A DNA stretch of 64,000 bases from Flavisolibacter nicotianae (GTDB lineage: Bacteria; Bacteroidota; Bacteroidia; Chitinophagales; Chitinophagaceae): assembly GCF_003628535.1 (NCBI RefSeq), contig NZ_RBCI01000002.1:434001-498000 (forward strand). The letters are read 5' to 3'. The first letter of the stretch is position 1; every line of letters starts with the position of its first letter. The notes beneath the pieces were generated by a model, which was not told the origin of the DNA, searched no databases, and saw nothing but the letters and a program-made list of their open reading frames with translations. Position numbers and translations under genes: made by a program. This document shows positions 43,541 through 53,751 of the stretch, in pieces.

Positions 43541-43559
43541 ATGTGGGCTCTCCCTATTC

Positions 43560-45728
43560 CTAGGCCGTTGCCTTTGCCAGTTCCCGTTGCCAGAAACGGT
43601 ACTGGCCCATGGCCGTTACGAATTGCTTCGCCAGTTTGCCGGCATTGCTGTGAACAACCACGCCGTTTTCGACATCAGCTTCGGTGCCGGTAAGGTCTTT
43701 GGCGAAGCGGGTTGCCTGCAGCAACACATCGGCTTCACTGCTGAGCGCAAGCGGCTTGCAGTGTTTGTAAGCCTGGTTTAAAAACTCAACGGCATCGTCT
43801 TCTGCTTCCAGCGTCGCAGCACTGTTCGCGCCACCCGGTACATACACCGCATCGTAGAGCACTGAGGCCACGGTGCGCAGGGTTTTATCAGGTTCCATCA
43901 TGCCCCCTTCCGCTGTTTTAATAACACCTCTCGGGGCAATTACTTCCGCCATCGCACCGGCGGCGGCCAGGGCTTTTTTTACCGCATTGATGTCGCCTTC
44001 GCGAACACCATCGGCCACCAGCACCGCCACCTTGCGAGTGCGGATATCACCGGTTGGACTGTTGGCAATCATGCTCAGTGCGCCGGAGCGTTCGGGTCCC
44101 TGTTTTTGCTTCAGCGGCTGGTAGGTTTTGGGATCCACGTCGGCGGGTACACTAAAATTCAGTTGCTTCGGCTGCGGGGGTACCTTCATTCCCAAACCAT
44201 AGGCCACTTGTGCCGCCAAATCCTTGTCCACCTGGTTCAGCACACCAAGCATACGTTCGCGGATTTCTTTTGTTTCCACCTTGCCCAGTTCAAAGCGAAT
44301 GGCATTGATGATGTGCAGCTTCTCGGGCTCCGACTGGCTATTGTAAAACAGGGCCGCCTGGCTGAAATGATCAAAGAAACTTTTGCTGCGGGCCCGCACT
44401 TTGTGCGCATCGATCCGTTCGGTGTAGGAGGCAAAGCCGCCATCCATTTTGCCGGCCAGGAATGGGCAGCCGCCGCCCACGGTGTTGGGTGTATAACTGC
44501 TCTTGCCCTGGTTGATGGTCATGCGGTGAATGCCGTCGCGCTGGTTGTTGTGCACCGGCGCAATGGGCCGGTTGATGGGAATTTCGTGGAAGTTGGGTCC
44601 GCCCAGTCGCGATAACTGCGTGTCGGTGTAGGAAAACAGCCGTCCCTGCATCAGCGGGTCGTTGGTAAAGTCGATGCCTGGCACGATGTGCGCCACGTGA
44701 AAGGCCACCTGCTCGGTTTCGGCAAAGAAATTATCGGGGTTGCGGTTGAGCGTCATCCTGCCGATGCGCTGCACGGGCACCAGTTCTTCGGGAATGATCT
44801 TGGTGGGGTCCAGCAGGTCGAAGGGGAATTTGTGTTCGTCTGCTTCGGGAACGATCTGCAAACCCAGTTCCCATTCGGGGAAGTTTCCCATCTCAATGGC
44901 CTCGAACAGATCGCGGCGGTGAAAATCGGGATCCTTGCCCGAGATGATCGTGGCTTCGTCCCAGGCTACCTGGTGCATGCCCAGGAGGGGCTTCCAGTGC
45001 CATTTTACAAAGAACGCTTCACCCTTTGCATTAATCAGGCGGAAGGTGTGCACGCCAAAGCCTTCCATCATGCGGAGGCTGCGGGGGATGGCCCGGTCGC
45101 TCATGGCCCACAGCACCATGTGCGTGCTTTCGGTGTTGAGCGAAACAAAATCCCAAAACGTATCGTGTGCTGAAGCTGCCTGCGGAATTTCGTTGTGCGG
45201 TTCGGGCTTGACGGCGTGAACGAAATCAGGGAACTTTTGTGCATCCTGGATAAAAAACACCGGCATGTTATTGCCCACCAGGTCGAAGTTGCCTTCTTCG
45301 GTATAAAACTTTACCGCAAAGCCGCGGACGTCGCGGGCCAGGTCGGTGGACCCACGGGAGCCCGCAACCGTAGAGAACCGTACAAACACCGGCGTTTCGC
45401 GGCCGGTATCGGTGAGAAAGCCGGCTTTGGTAAAGCGGCTCATGTCCTTGTACAGTTTGAACACGCCATGGGCCGCCACGCCGCGGGCATGCACAATGCG
45501 TTCGGGAATGCGTTCGTGGTCGAAGTGGGTCATTTTTTCGCGGAAGATGAAATCTTCGAGCAGGCTGGGTCCGCGGTCACCGGCCTTGAGAGAGTTGTGG
45601 TCGTCGCTGTAGCGAACGCCCTGGTTGGTGGTGATAAACTGTCCGTCGGCGGATTCGGTATTGGTCGCAAGGTCCTGAACTTTTTTGCTGACCTTGTTGG
45701 TTTTGCCCGTGGCTTTTCTGGCTGCCAT
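43560..45728 (-). CDS. katE: Large-subunit catalase (KatE/HPII type)
   Basis: 722-residue clade 2 catalase that degrades hydrogen peroxide. Core: active-site His80 in [13 protein letters not shown], heme-pocket segment [20 protein letters not shown], and proximal Tyr in [18 protein letters not shown]. The C-terminal part from about residue 575 is the flavodoxin/DJ-1-like domain special to large catalases ([35 protein letters not shown]). The N-terminal extension is Lys-rich. A stand-alone gene, divergent from the muramidase gene; no OxyR-type gene is nearby. Confidence 0.97.
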   Translation of the reverse strand: MAARKATGKTNKVSKKVQDLATNTESADGQFITTNQGVRYSDDHNSLKAGDRGPSLLEDFIFREKMTHFDHERIPERIVHARGVAAHGVFKLYKDMSRFTKAGFLTDTGRETPVFVRFSTVAGSRGSTDLARDVRGFAVKFYTEEGNFDLVGNNMPVFFIQDAQKFPDFVHAVKPEPHNEIPQAASAHDTFWDFVSLNTESTHMVLWAMSDRAIPRSLRMMEGFGVHTFRLINAKGEAFFVKWHWKPLLGMHQVAWDEATIISGKDPDFHRRDLFEAIEMGNFPEWELGLQIVPEADEHKFPFDLLDPTKIIPEELVPVQRIGRMTLNRNPDNFFAETEQVAFHVAHIVPGIDFTNDPLMQGRLFSYTDTQLSRLGGPNFHEIPINRPIAPVHNNQRDGIHRMTINQGKSSYTPNTVGGGCPFLAGKMDGGFASYTERIDAHKVRARSKSFFDHFSQAALFYNSQSEPEKLHIINAIRFELGKVETKEIRERMLGVLNQVDKDLAAQVAYGLGMKVPPQPKQLNFSVPADVDPKTYQPLKQKQGPERSGALSMIANSPTGDIRTRKVAVLVADGVREGDINAVKKALAAAGAMAEVIAPRGVIKTAEGGMMEPDKTLRTVASVLYDAVYVPGGANSAATLEAEDDAVEFLNQAYKHCKPLALSSEADVLLQATRFAKDLTGTEADVENGVVVHSNAGKLAKQFVTAMGQYRFWQRELAKATA

Positions 45729-46041
45729 AAAAAAAGGTTTAGGGAAAGGATTGCGTAAAAATTATGCCCCTGCAAAGGGGCACAGATTCTGCGGCAAAGG
45801 ACCGGGAAGGGAAATGTTATGCGGCGGGAGTTTCTCAGATTTGGGTCGTGCCGCTGGAGATCTCCATCTCTGTACTTCCGGCAAAAAAGAAACGAATCAT
45901 CTTGCGGTTCGCTGTTCCGGGCAGGAGGTTCCGCTGCACTTATTCTGAGCCCGCCAATCGCCACTTGTGATCTTTTTTTCTCCCCTCTAATTGCACATTC
46001 CCTGGCGGCCTTTGGCTTTATTTTGCAGCAAACCTTTTTGC
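45729..46041. other. Divergent intergenic region between katE and the NamZ gene
   Basis: No supported gene. It must hold both promoters; a weak TTATTTTGC (46018-46026) lies ahead of the plus-strand gene. No clear palindromic operator. Confidence 0.4.
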
Positions 46042-47202
46042 ATGCCACCCAACGCCCTGCCGGGTATCGATCATTTCCTGAAACAACCGGCTTACAGGCC
46101 ATTGCGGATTGCACTTGTTACCAATAATGCCGCCTTGACCGGAGAGGGGGTGCCAACCCGGAAAGCCCTGTTGCAAAACGGTTTCTGCCTGGTAAAGCTT
46201 TTTTCTCCCGAACATGGGCTCACGGCGCAGGGGACAGATGGCGCCTTTCAGCCGCACGGAACCGACCGCCTGACCGGCCTGCCCGTGGTGAGTTTGTACG
46301 GCGAACGGCTCGCACCAACCGAAGAAGACCTCCGCGACGTGGACGCCGTGGTCTTCGACATTCCCGATATCGGCTGCCGCTTCTATACCTACCTCTGGAC
46401 CCTCACCTACGTGATGGAGTCCTGCGCCCGGTTTGGCAGGCCCTTGCTCCTTGCCGACAGGCCCAACCCGACCGGTGGCAACCTGGCCCTGGCCGAAGGC
46501 CCCCTGCTGGACGAAGCGCATTGCAGTTCCTTTGTCGGCCGCTGGCGCATGCCCCTGCGCCACGCCTGTACCCTGGGCGAACTGGCCCGCTTCTTTGCCG
46601 CTACCCGCCTTCCTTCGCTGGAACTGGACGTGGCCCCTGCCGGCAACTGGCACCGGCAAATTGCCGATGAAAAAAGTTTTGTTCCGACCTCGCCAGCCAT
46701 AGGCTCTGTGCACTCGGCTTTGCTCTATCCCGGCACCGGCTTGCTGGAAGGGGTAAACGTAAACGAGGGCCGCGGCACGGTGGCGCCTTTTCGCGTTTGC
46801 GGCGCCCCGTGGATCGGGGCCGGTCACCTGCAGAAAAGCCTGGCCGAAAGGCTACCCGCCTCGGTCGCTTGCAAGGAAATGAGCTTCATCGCCGCCGACG
46901 GACCCTACAAGGGAGAACATTGCCACGGTGTGCAGCTGGAAGTAAAAGACCCCGCCCTCTTTCGGCCGGTGGCCACGGGCATTGCGCTTTTGCAGGTGCT
47001 GGCACAATTGTACCCGGATCACCTGCAGCCGCGGGCCTATCCCACACGGGCCAACCCTTCGGGTGAAGGACACCTCGGTCAACTGCTGGGAATACCGGGT
47101 GCGTTTGCACGAATTCAAAGAGAAGAGGTGATCCCGACGGATGTTGCCGGGGAATGGCAGCAGGAAATCGGGCCTTACCTGTTATATGGAGAGCAGCGTT
47201 AA
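46042..47202 (+). CDS. DUF1343 protein, NamZ-like exo-beta-N-acetylmuramidase
   Basis: 386 residues. Family blocks are LVKLFSPEHGLTAQG, VFDIPDIGCRFYTYLWTL, LADRPNPTGG, YPGTGLLEGVNVNEGRGT and YPTRANPSGEGHLGQLLG. DUF1343 enzymes such as NamZ remove MurNAc from the non-reducing ends of peptidoglycan fragments. I see no signal peptide with this start, so it may act in the cytoplasm on imported fragments, or the true start may be further upstream. A lytic transglycosylase lies 3.6 kb away. Confidence 0.85.
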   Translation: MPPNALPGIDHFLKQPAYRPLRIALVTNNAALTGEGVPTRKALLQNGFCLVKLFSPEHGLTAQGTDGAFQPHGTDRLTGLPVVSLYGERLAPTEEDLRDVDAVVFDIPDIGCRFYTYLWTLTYVMESCARFGRPLLLADRPNPTGGNLALAEGPLLDEAHCSSFVGRWRMPLRHACTLGELARFFAATRLPSLELDVAPAGNWHRQIADEKSFVPTSPAIGSVHSALLYPGTGLLEGVNVNEGRGTVAPFRVCGAPWIGAGHLQKSLAERLPASVACKEMSFIAADGPYKGEHCHGVQLEVKDPALFRPVATGIALLQVLAQLYPDHLQPRAYPTRANPSGEGHLGQLLGIPGAFARIQREEVIPTDVAGEWQQEIGPYLLYGEQR

Positions 47203-47268
47203 AGTGGAAGGTTTCAGGCACGGGCCGACAAAACGGAGCAGCTTTCATTTGGGTCCGACTCTAAATGC

Positions 47269-48288
47269 TTAGCCTGCTACAGCGCAATGGTGTGCCAGCA
47301 AGAGACCAATGGTGGTGCCATCCGCTCCGGTTTTAATCGTGAGCTTACCGTTGATGGAAAGTGCCCGCGCCTTCATTACATCAATACACGAGGATTTTTT
47401 CGCGGTAGCATTCAGCCCGGTGCCATTGTCGGTAACTGTCAGGGAAAGCCCGCGGCTGGTTTGCCGCAGGAAAACAGTGACCTCGCTGGCCGCCGCCTGC
47501 TGCCAGGCATTTTGCAACGCTTCCTGGCACACCCGGTAAAGGTCCACCTTCACTTCATCTGAAAAGTTTTCCTCGCGAAAGCGGCTTTTGTATCTGCAGG
47601 CAATACCGGTATGGGTGGCATAGTCGGCACAGAGCAACTGGAGCGATGCGTTCAATCCCAGCAAAGAGATATTAGCCGGGCTGAGGGCATACGAAACCTT
47701 GCGAATCTTGTTGACCAGCAGGTTAGCCGATGCCAGCGTTTGGTCCAGCAGCCGTTCCAGTTGGGGCGACAACCCGTGCTGCTGCTCGCTAAGCCATTCG
47801 ATCTTCATTTTGATGGAGGTGGCCAACTGGCCCAGGTCTTCGTGCAGTTCGCCGGCCAGTTGCTGGCGTTCTTTTTCGCTCTGGTGCTTGATCTGCGTGG
47901 TCAGCTGCCGCAGGTTGCGGACGTTTTCGGAAAGTTCCAGCTCGGAAAGCTTGCGTGGTGTGATATCCTTGGCGATGGCAAAAACGGTTTCGGCATCGGG
48001 CAGGTAGATTGATGTCCATTCCAGCCACACCGTATTGCCGTTGCGGGTAAGATAGCGGTTCTGAAAATTGAGCAGCGGCTGGCTTTCAAGCAGGCCGGCC
48101 CTGGCTTTGGCCGTCAACGCCTTGTCGTCGGGATGAATAAAGTCGGAAACGGGCCGTGCCATCAGTTCGGCTTCGGTGTAGTGAAGTTTTCGGCTAACCG
48201 CGGGATTGATCTTTTTGAAATAGCCTTCCTTGCTGACAATGCAGACAAGGTCGGGAGTCATCTCAAACAACGTGAACAGGTCTTCCAT
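47269..48288 (-). CDS. PAS-domain sensor histidine kinase, NarL/DegS type
   Basis: 339 cytosolic residues: one PAS domain (about 5-118, LVCIVSKEGYFKKINPAVSR, DFIHPDDKALTAKARAGL), a HisKA_3 dimer domain with His149 in LAGELHEDLGQLATSIKMKIEW, and a HATPase domain (VCQEALQNAWQQ, LTVTDNGTGLN). Such kinases normally pair with LuxR-type regulators, none of which is in this window. The G2 box is weak (CIDVMKARALSING). Confidence 0.9.
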   Translation of the reverse strand: MEDLFTLFEMTPDLVCIVSKEGYFKKINPAVSRKLHYTEAELMARPVSDFIHPDDKALTAKARAGLLESQPLLNFQNRYLTRNGNTVWLEWTSIYLPDAETVFAIAKDITPRKLSELELSENVRNLRQLTTQIKHQSEKERQQLAGELHEDLGQLATSIKMKIEWLSEQQHGLSPQLERLLDQTLASANLLVNKIRKVSYALSPANISLLGLNASLQLLCADYATHTGIACRYKSRFREENFSDEVKVDLYRVCQEALQNAWQQAAASEVTVFLRQTSRGLSLTVTDNGTGLNATAKKSSCIDVMKARALSINGKLTIKTGADGTTIGLLLAHHCAVAG

Positions 48289-48552
48289 GGATATGGATTA
48301 TTTTAAAACCCTAAGATACGGAACAAAGAACGCAGTCAAAACGTTGCGGGCTTAAACGAACACACAAGCCTGTTATACAGAAAAAAAGCAGGAAGCAACT
48401 TTCCTCGTAGCATTTGTCAGCTGGAATCTTCGCGGACGGTTAAATGGCGACGGGCTGAACAAGACCGCCAGGCCGGAATTTTAATTCTTACATTCGCCTG
48501 CGTTCACAGCCGTGCAAATCAGCGAAAAACAGTGAACGTACACAGCAGAGCG

Positions 48553-48930
48553 ATGAACACGATCGGAAACTTGGTTTGGCTTGTATTTGGCGGACTGGTA
48601 ACGGCCCTTGGCTACATCATTGGCGGCTTTGTGCTTTGCTGCACGATTATCGGGATTCCCTTTGGCCTGCAGTGCTTCAAGCTCGCCGGTTTTATCCTCT
48701 GGCCGTTTGGGCGGATGGCGGTCAGCACCGGTGCAAGTGGCGGCTGCCTCGCCGTCTTCCTCAACATTCTTTGGATCCTGTGCGGCGGGATCTGGATCGC
48801 TATCGGTCACATCGTGTTTGGGCTTTTCCTGTTCCTGACCATCATCGGGATTCCCTTTGCCCGCCAGCATTTCAAACTGGTGGAAATTTCCCTCATGCCG
48901 TTTGGAAAAACAATTGTCGACAAGCCATAA
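48553..48930 (+). CDS. yccF: YccF family inner membrane protein
   Basis: 125-residue membrane protein with two copies of the YccF domain (IGNLVWLVFGGLVTALGYII ... CTIIGIPFGLQCFKLA and LNILWILCGGIWIAIGHIV ... LTIIGIPFARQHFKLVEIS). The inverted halves and the GIPF motifs are diagnostic. Function is unknown. The start at ATG 48553 is chosen over an upstream GTG because the family begins right there. Confidence 0.92.
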   Translation: MNTIGNLVWLVFGGLVTALGYIIGGFVLCCTIIGIPFGLQCFKLAGFILWPFGRMAVSTGASGGCLAVFLNILWILCGGIWIAIGHIVFGLFLFLTIIGIPFARQHFKLVEISLMPFGKTIVDKP

Positions 48931-49334
48931 GCCTTTTGGCAGGAAAGAGCCTGCCGGTTTCATTTGCGGGCTTTACCCTTCCGGCATGCTTTCGATACGC
49001 ATCAAAAAGGCTTCGGTCCTGCTAAAGCTATTTTGTTGTAAGAACCCCTGTATCGTTGATGGACAGCGGACCCTGCTGCTGGTACGGATAACGATGGTTC
49101 CATTGCTAATGGGGTTGAGACACAACGGAAGGCGTGTCCCGGTGACATCCCGAATGACAAGGGCGAGCGGACAGCTTGGCCAGTGCAACCGGTCGCAGAG
49201 AGATTTCAGGTGCAGCGAACGTTCTTCCGCAACTGTTTTACTAAAAAAGGCGGAGAGGACCCGGCAGGCTTTGGTGGTCCACGTGATTGTCCCTTTTTTC
49301 AAAATGCCTGTGCTTTCCGTCGCAATGGTGCTTT
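48931..49334. other. Intergenic region without a supported gene
   Basis: Open frames on both strands (a 109-codon minus frame at 48973-49302 among them) have irregular composition rich in Arg/Ser and no family likeness. No terminator-grade hairpin behind yccF was seen. Confidence 0.4.
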
Positions 49335-50381
49335 ATGGTACGTGATCAATGGATGCGCCTCCTGTTTATTCCCCTGCTGGGTGTCCTGATTCCTTTTTTT
49401 TCGGGTGCCATTACCTATGTCCATTATGCTGGGCCGGCGTTGCTGGTGGCGCAACTTTATTTTGTCTTTGTTTCCTTTTGCATCTGGCAGGGCTGCCACT
49501 GGATCCATGGCAGGCTGCGCCGCCTGTATCCTGTAAAAGGCGATCCCTATCCAAAAATCCTGTCCATCTGCCTGCTCTCCGGCTTGTACGGCGCTTCCAT
49601 TGCCGGCTTGCTTTTCCTGGTCTGGACGCGGCTCTCCCGGGAAACATTCGGGGCTGCTACCTTGCTGCGGTTTGTCGCCTTTTCCACCTTTGCCGTGGTG
49701 ATCTTTACCCTGCTCTACGAAGTGCTTTACTTAAGCAAGGAACGGGAAATCGACCGGAACCGGGTCGATCAACTGGACAAGGAAAAAGCGTTGGCCGAAC
49801 TGCAGGCGCTGCGCAACGAACTGGACCCGCACTTTGTGTTCAATTCGCTGACCTCGATGTCTTACCTCATCCGCAACGACCCGGAAAGGGCCGTGCAGTT
49901 CGACCACAAGCTGGCGCAGGTGTTCCGGTATTTTTTACGCAACAAAACCACTGACCTTGTGCCGCTCGAAAGGGAACTGGCCTTTATCGACGATTACCTG
50001 TACCTGCTCCGCATCCGCTACGAGGAGAACCTGCAGGTGCAGGTGAGGGGCCGGCAGGAGGCCGCAGGTTACGTGGTGCCCTGCTCCCTGCAACTGCTTA
50101 TCGAGAACGCCATCAAGCACAACGCGTTTTCAGCAGCGCATCCCCTGTTCATTAGCATCGCCATCGATCCGGAAACGGCTTGCGTAACGAACAACCGGCG
50201 GCCGAAGGAATCGGGGCTGCCGTCCACGAAGATCGGGCTGGCCAACCTGGACCAGCGGTACCGGCTGGTGTTTCAGCAAACGATCGCGATAGAAAAAACA
50301 GCCGATGAATTCAGGGTGTGCCTGCCCGTGATCCCGCTGCCGGCAACGGCCGTTCTGCAGAAAGAACAAACAAGCCTGTAG
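49335..50381 (+). CDS. Orphan LytS-like sensor histidine kinase
   Basis: 348 residues with four N-terminal hydrophobic segments (about 6-25, 35-55, 76-97, 112-131), then NELDPHFVFNSLTSMSYLI with His166, and an ATPase domain with LLIENAIKHNAFS and a slightly altered G box STKIGLANLDQRYRLVF (Lys in place of the first Gly). Both LytS systems at 23-26 kb and 38-40 kb sit beside LytTR regulators, but here no regulator is adjacent, so it may feed one of those. Confidence 0.9.
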   Translation: MVRDQWMRLLFIPLLGVLIPFFSGAITYVHYAGPALLVAQLYFVFVSFCIWQGCHWIHGRLRRLYPVKGDPYPKILSICLLSGLYGASIAGLLFLVWTRLSRETFGAATLLRFVAFSTFAVVIFTLLYEVLYLSKEREIDRNRVDQLDKEKALAELQALRNELDPHFVFNSLTSMSYLIRNDPERAVQFDHKLAQVFRYFLRNKTTDLVPLERELAFIDDYLYLLRIRYEENLQVQVRGRQEAAGYVVPCSLQLLIENAIKHNAFSAAHPLFISIAIDPETACVTNNRRPKESGLPSTKIGLANLDQRYRLVFQQTIAIEKTADEFRVCLPVIPLPATAVLQKEQTSL

Positions 50382-50839
50382 TGTTCTACTCCCCAATTTG
50401 GCACCCGGTGACGGAAGCACTTCCGGTGTTTTGCCCGGCTTTCAGCCCGGGCTTCGCTGCAGGTCTGGTGCAACGGTTTTTTTGAAGAGACCCGGGCAGC
50501 CGAAAACCGCTCTATCGTGTTTTTACGCGACCGGAGAGAGGGAAAACACGCACAGCGGAAACTACGCAATCTTTTTTCTCACCCTCCTGGCTTTCAATTG
50601 CTTAGCTCCCTTCCGCCAGCTTGTCAGGTGCCCTGGGCTATGAGTTGCGGGTTTTGCTGCCTATGTTTGTCCCCGTTCGTACGCTGAAAACGATTTCCGT
50701 TACGTGAAAAGCCTTTAGCCCGTCCCTCGGAAATAAAGCGTTGCGACCCTTGCCAATTCCTCTGAAAAAGCTTCCCAGATCCGTTGACAAACCCGAATCC
50801 AAACCAAGGGCCGGCATTGTTCACCTAAAACAAAAAACA
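50382..50839. other. Non-coding region with repeat and promoter
   Basis: Carries GCCCGGCTTTCAGCCCGGGC-type pairing near 50433-50451, the sequence CCGGGCTTCGCTGCAGG (50447-50463) that recurs at 58567-58583, and a promoter box TATGTTTG (50662-50669), which would give the transglycosylase a leader of about 165 nt. No gene supported. Confidence 0.45.
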
Positions 50840-51637
50840 ATGTTGAGTAGAAAACTGATCGGAAAACTTCGCATGGGCCATTGCTTTTGGCTCCTGGTTC
50901 CCGCAGCAGCGTTAAGCCTTAACGTTGGGTATGCAGAAACCATTCAGTTAACATCTTTCAACAGCCTTTACACCCCTTCGTTGCACGACACGGCAAAAGC
51001 CGGTGAACCGGACTCTTTCGCCGCCAAACCCGTGGCTGCACGCATTGCCCTCAACAAACATGTCAGCGGTTTCGTAAAAACCTACCTCAAAAAAGAAGAG
51101 GAGTTTTTGCAAAAGATGAAAGGCAGGAGCCGGCCGTGGTTCCGCACCATCGAAACCGTTTTTACGCAATACGGCCTGCCGCAGCAACTGAAATACCTGG
51201 CTATCGTGGAATCGGGTCTGCAACCGAACAGTCAGTCCGCTGCCGGTGCACGGGGCCTGTGGCAGTTAATGCCCGTGACGGCGCGGGAGCTTGGCCTGAA
51301 GATCAGCGGGAAGGCCGATGAACGCCTGCACACCTACCGGAGTACCGTAGCGGCGGCCAAATACCTGCGGAACCTCTATGCCGGCTTTGGCGACTGGTTG
51401 CTGGTACTGGCGGCCTACAACAGCGGCCCCGGCGCCGTGTATTCCGCCATGAAAAAAGCCGGCAGCAAGAACTTCTGGGCCATTCAGCGCTTTCTGCCTG
51501 CCGAAAGCCGCGGCCACGTAAAGCGGTTTATCGGGGTACATTTTTTCTTCGAAGGCGAAGGCAGCGTAGCCACGCAAACGGCGGCTGAAGCCAGGGCCTG
51601 GGAGGAAAAACTTTGTGCCGATCTTGCCGCACGGTAA
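50840..51637 (+). CDS. MltD-like lytic transglycosylase
   Basis: 265-residue exported enzyme that cleaves peptidoglycan glycan strands. A signal peptide (GHCFWLLVPAAALSLNVGYA) is followed by a spacer and an SLT/GH23 domain: catalytic Glu124 in AIVESGLQPNSQS, then GARGLWQLMPVTARELGL, and AAYNSGPGAV. Unlike classic MltD there is no LysM repeat at the C-terminus. The ATG at 50840 is chosen because the signal peptide starts there. Confidence 0.9.
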   Translation: MLSRKLIGKLRMGHCFWLLVPAAALSLNVGYAETIQLTSFNSLYTPSLHDTAKAGEPDSFAAKPVAARIALNKHVSGFVKTYLKKEEEFLQKMKGRSRPWFRTIETVFTQYGLPQQLKYLAIVESGLQPNSQSAAGARGLWQLMPVTARELGLKISGKADERLHTYRSTVAAAKYLRNLYAGFGDWLLVLAAYNSGPGAVYSAMKKAGSKNFWAIQRFLPAESRGHVKRFIGVHFFFEGEGSVATQTAAEARAWEEKLCADLAAR

Positions 51638-51963
51638 GAGCAGGTCGGTGCCGGGTTTCTGAAACCGTGTCAACCTCTACGCCTCAATAACACGAGTGGA
51701 GCCTTTGTGCTTCACTTTTTTGTGCTGGTGATTCTCCCGCTGTTGTGCAGACCGAGTCTGGGAAAAGTCGGTGCTCCCGTTTGCGGCCAGGCAGCGGGAG
51801 TGGAAGAAGTTGAATACGGTGATGGATCAATCATTACAGAAGATTGTTCAACCCGTCCCCGGTTTGCAGAAGTCGCGGCCTGCTGCATTTTATCATCCAC
51901 ACAAAAGAAGCCCGGAAAAAATATCTTTGGCCATTCTCAGTCTACGCAAAGCCTCCCATTTTG
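51638..51963. other. Intergenic region
   Basis: No supported gene. A plus-strand 85-codon frame with a hydrophobic start (51707-51964) lacks a ribosome site and ends unnaturally. Promoter box TATCTTTG at 51922-51929 serves the BNR gene (34-nt leader). Confidence 0.4.
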
Positions 51964-53013
51964 ATGAAACACCTCTTCACCCTTTTGTTCCTTTGTTCCG
52001 CGGTTTTTTTCGCAAGGGGCCAGTCGTCCTGGAAAATTGTGCACAGCGAGTTGGTTGTTGCCCGGCCACCCTTCCAGGCCTGCCATGCATCGACCCTGGT
52101 TGAACTGCCTTCGGGAGACCTTCTCGTTTCCTTTTTTGCCGGCACGAGGGAAGCGGCAAAAGACGTGTCCATCTGGCTTGCCGCAAAAAGGGAGGGAAGG
52201 TGGACCAGACCCTTTGTTGTGGCCACCGGTATCATCAACGATACGCTGCGTTACCCCTGCTGGAACCCGGTGCTCTTCCAGGCGAAAGAAGGAACGCTTT
52301 TCCTTTTTTACAAGGTTGGTCCCAGTCCGCGGGAATGGTGGGGCATGGTACGCACTTCCACCAACGGGGGAAAAACCTGGAGCCGGCCACGGAAACTTCC
52401 AAGGGGCATTTTGGGACCGATCAAAAACAAGCCGGTGCAATTGGCCGACGGAACGATCCTAAGCCCCTCCAGCGTGGAAACCGAGGCCGCCTGGAAGGTT
52501 TACATGGAACGGTCGGCCAACGGCGGAAAAACCTGGAGCCGGGTACCTGTTGACACTGCCAGTGCCTTCCGGGTCATCCAGCCAGGCATCCTGCTGCACG
52601 CGGATAAAAGCGTGCAGATCGTCTGCCGCAGCGACCAGGACCGGGTCGTAACCGCCTGGTCGTCGGACAACGGGAAGACGTGGACAAAATTTGCAAAGCT
52701 CGACCTGCCCAATCCCAATTCCGGCATCGATGCGGTGACGCTCAAAAACAAGCTGCAGATGATCGTCTATAACCCGACGGTGAGGGGAAAGGATTGGTGG
52801 AACAACCGCGGTAAACTGAATGTGGCGGTTTCGGTGGACGGCATCAAATGGAAAGACGTGGTTGTTCTCGAAAACGGCAGCAGCGAAGAATACAGCTACC
52901 CGGCCATCATCCAGGCAAAAGACGGGAGGGTGCACATCACCTACACCAACGACCGGAAAAACATCCGGCACGTGATCCTGGAGGAAGACAGGAAACGGCC
53001 AACGGGTCAATAG
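51964..53013 (+). CDS. Exported sialidase-family (BNR) protein
   Basis: 349 residues with a signal peptide (KHLFTLLFLCSAVFFARG). It follows the pattern of exo-alpha-sialidase-like glycosidases of PF13088: ACHASTLVELPSGDLLVSFFAGTRE near the start, Asp-box-like STNGGKTWS, SANGGKTWS and SSDNGKTWT, and a C-terminal YSYPAIIQAKDGRVHITYTNDR. Many such proteins act on glycans other than sialic acid. Related in fold to the protein at 40538-41605 but clearly a different subgroup. Confidence 0.87.
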   Translation: MKHLFTLLFLCSAVFFARGQSSWKIVHSELVVARPPFQACHASTLVELPSGDLLVSFFAGTREAAKDVSIWLAAKREGRWTRPFVVATGIINDTLRYPCWNPVLFQAKEGTLFLFYKVGPSPREWWGMVRTSTNGGKTWSRPRKLPRGILGPIKNKPVQLADGTILSPSSVETEAAWKVYMERSANGGKTWSRVPVDTASAFRVIQPGILLHADKSVQIVCRSDQDRVVTAWSSDNGKTWTKFAKLDLPNPNSGIDAVTLKNKLQMIVYNPTVRGKDWWNNRGKLNVAVSVDGIKWKDVVVLENGSSEEYSYPAIIQAKDGRVHITYTNDRKNIRHVILEEDRKRPTGQ

Positions 53014-53065
53014 GGATTCTGCCGGCCTGTCCCACTGGCCTTCACTGCAAAAAGCCGTGATGCCT

Positions 53066-53073
53066 TAGTTTTG
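53066..53073 (+). promoter_or_regulatory. Promoter box TAGTTTTG
   Basis: Exact TAnnTTTG followed by CCCG and ATG (4-nt spacing, leaderless layout). Confidence 0.6.
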
Positions 53074-53077
53074 CCCG

Positions 53078-53593
53078 ATGGTTTCGTATACCCGCCTCAC
53101 GCCTGCCGATGCCGCCCTGCTGTCCAAAATCGGTGGCATCAGTTTAATGGAATCCCATGGGCACAGTGCACCGACTGAAGTTATGCAGGCCTACGTGGAC
53201 AGGAGCTTCAGCGAAGAGGCCTGCCGGGCCGAATTGAGCGATGAAAAAAATATCTTTTCCGCCGTTTTTTACAATCACAGGCCAGCCGGTTATTTCAAGA
53301 TCATTTTTGATACGCCGCACCCGGCGGTTTCCCTGCAGCCGGTAACGAAACTCGAACGCCTTTACCTCCTCAAAGAGTTTTACGATCTGAAACTGGGGCA
53401 CGGCTTGCTGCAGCAGGCGATTGATCTCTCCACAGCATACGGCGATAAAGGCATGTGGCTCGACGTGTGGCAGAAAAACGAGCGGGCCATCCGCTTTTAC
53501 CAAAAACAGGGATTCGAAACCGTGGGTGAAAGCCGCTTTGTGCTCACAGACACCCGTTCCAACCCGATCTGGGTGATGCTGCGCCGGTATTGA
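53078..53593 (+). CDS. GNAT family N-acetyltransferase
   Basis: 171 residues. The acetyl-CoA-binding segment is LERLYLLKEFYDLKLGHGLL, with LKLGHG where RxxGxG is usual, and the C-terminal part has DVWQKNERAIRFYQKQGFETVGE with the typical Asn and Tyr. The N-terminus SYTRLTPADAALLSKIGG resembles the spermidine/RimI-like acetyltransferases annotated in Bacteroidetes. Substrate unknown. Confidence 0.9.
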   Translation: MVSYTRLTPADAALLSKIGGISLMESHGHSAPTEVMQAYVDRSFSEEACRAELSDEKNIFSAVFYNHRPAGYFKIIFDTPHPAVSLQPVTKLERLYLLKEFYDLKLGHGLLQQAIDLSTAYGDKGMWLDVWQKNERAIRFYQKQGFETVGESRFVLTDTRSNPIWVMLRRY

Positions 53594-53751
53594 AACAACG
53601 TTGGCTGTTACCCGTGATACGCCTGGCGGGTAGGAGCGGTGCTGCAACTAAATGAATTGGCCGCAGCCGCTTTGTTGCGTGGTTTCCCTCTCCCTTTTTT
53701 TCGAAAACAAGCTATCTTACTGTTCTTATTTTCTAAACGAAACCTTGCAAA

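Noticed and set aside
48973-49302. 109-codon minus-strand frame between yccF and the orphan kinase
   Set aside because: Arg/Ser/Leu composition typical of random GC-rich frames; nothing in context supports it.
51707-51964. 85-codon frame with hydrophobic start ahead of the BNR gene
   Set aside because: Runs into the next gene's start with no own stop context or ribosome site; likely chance.
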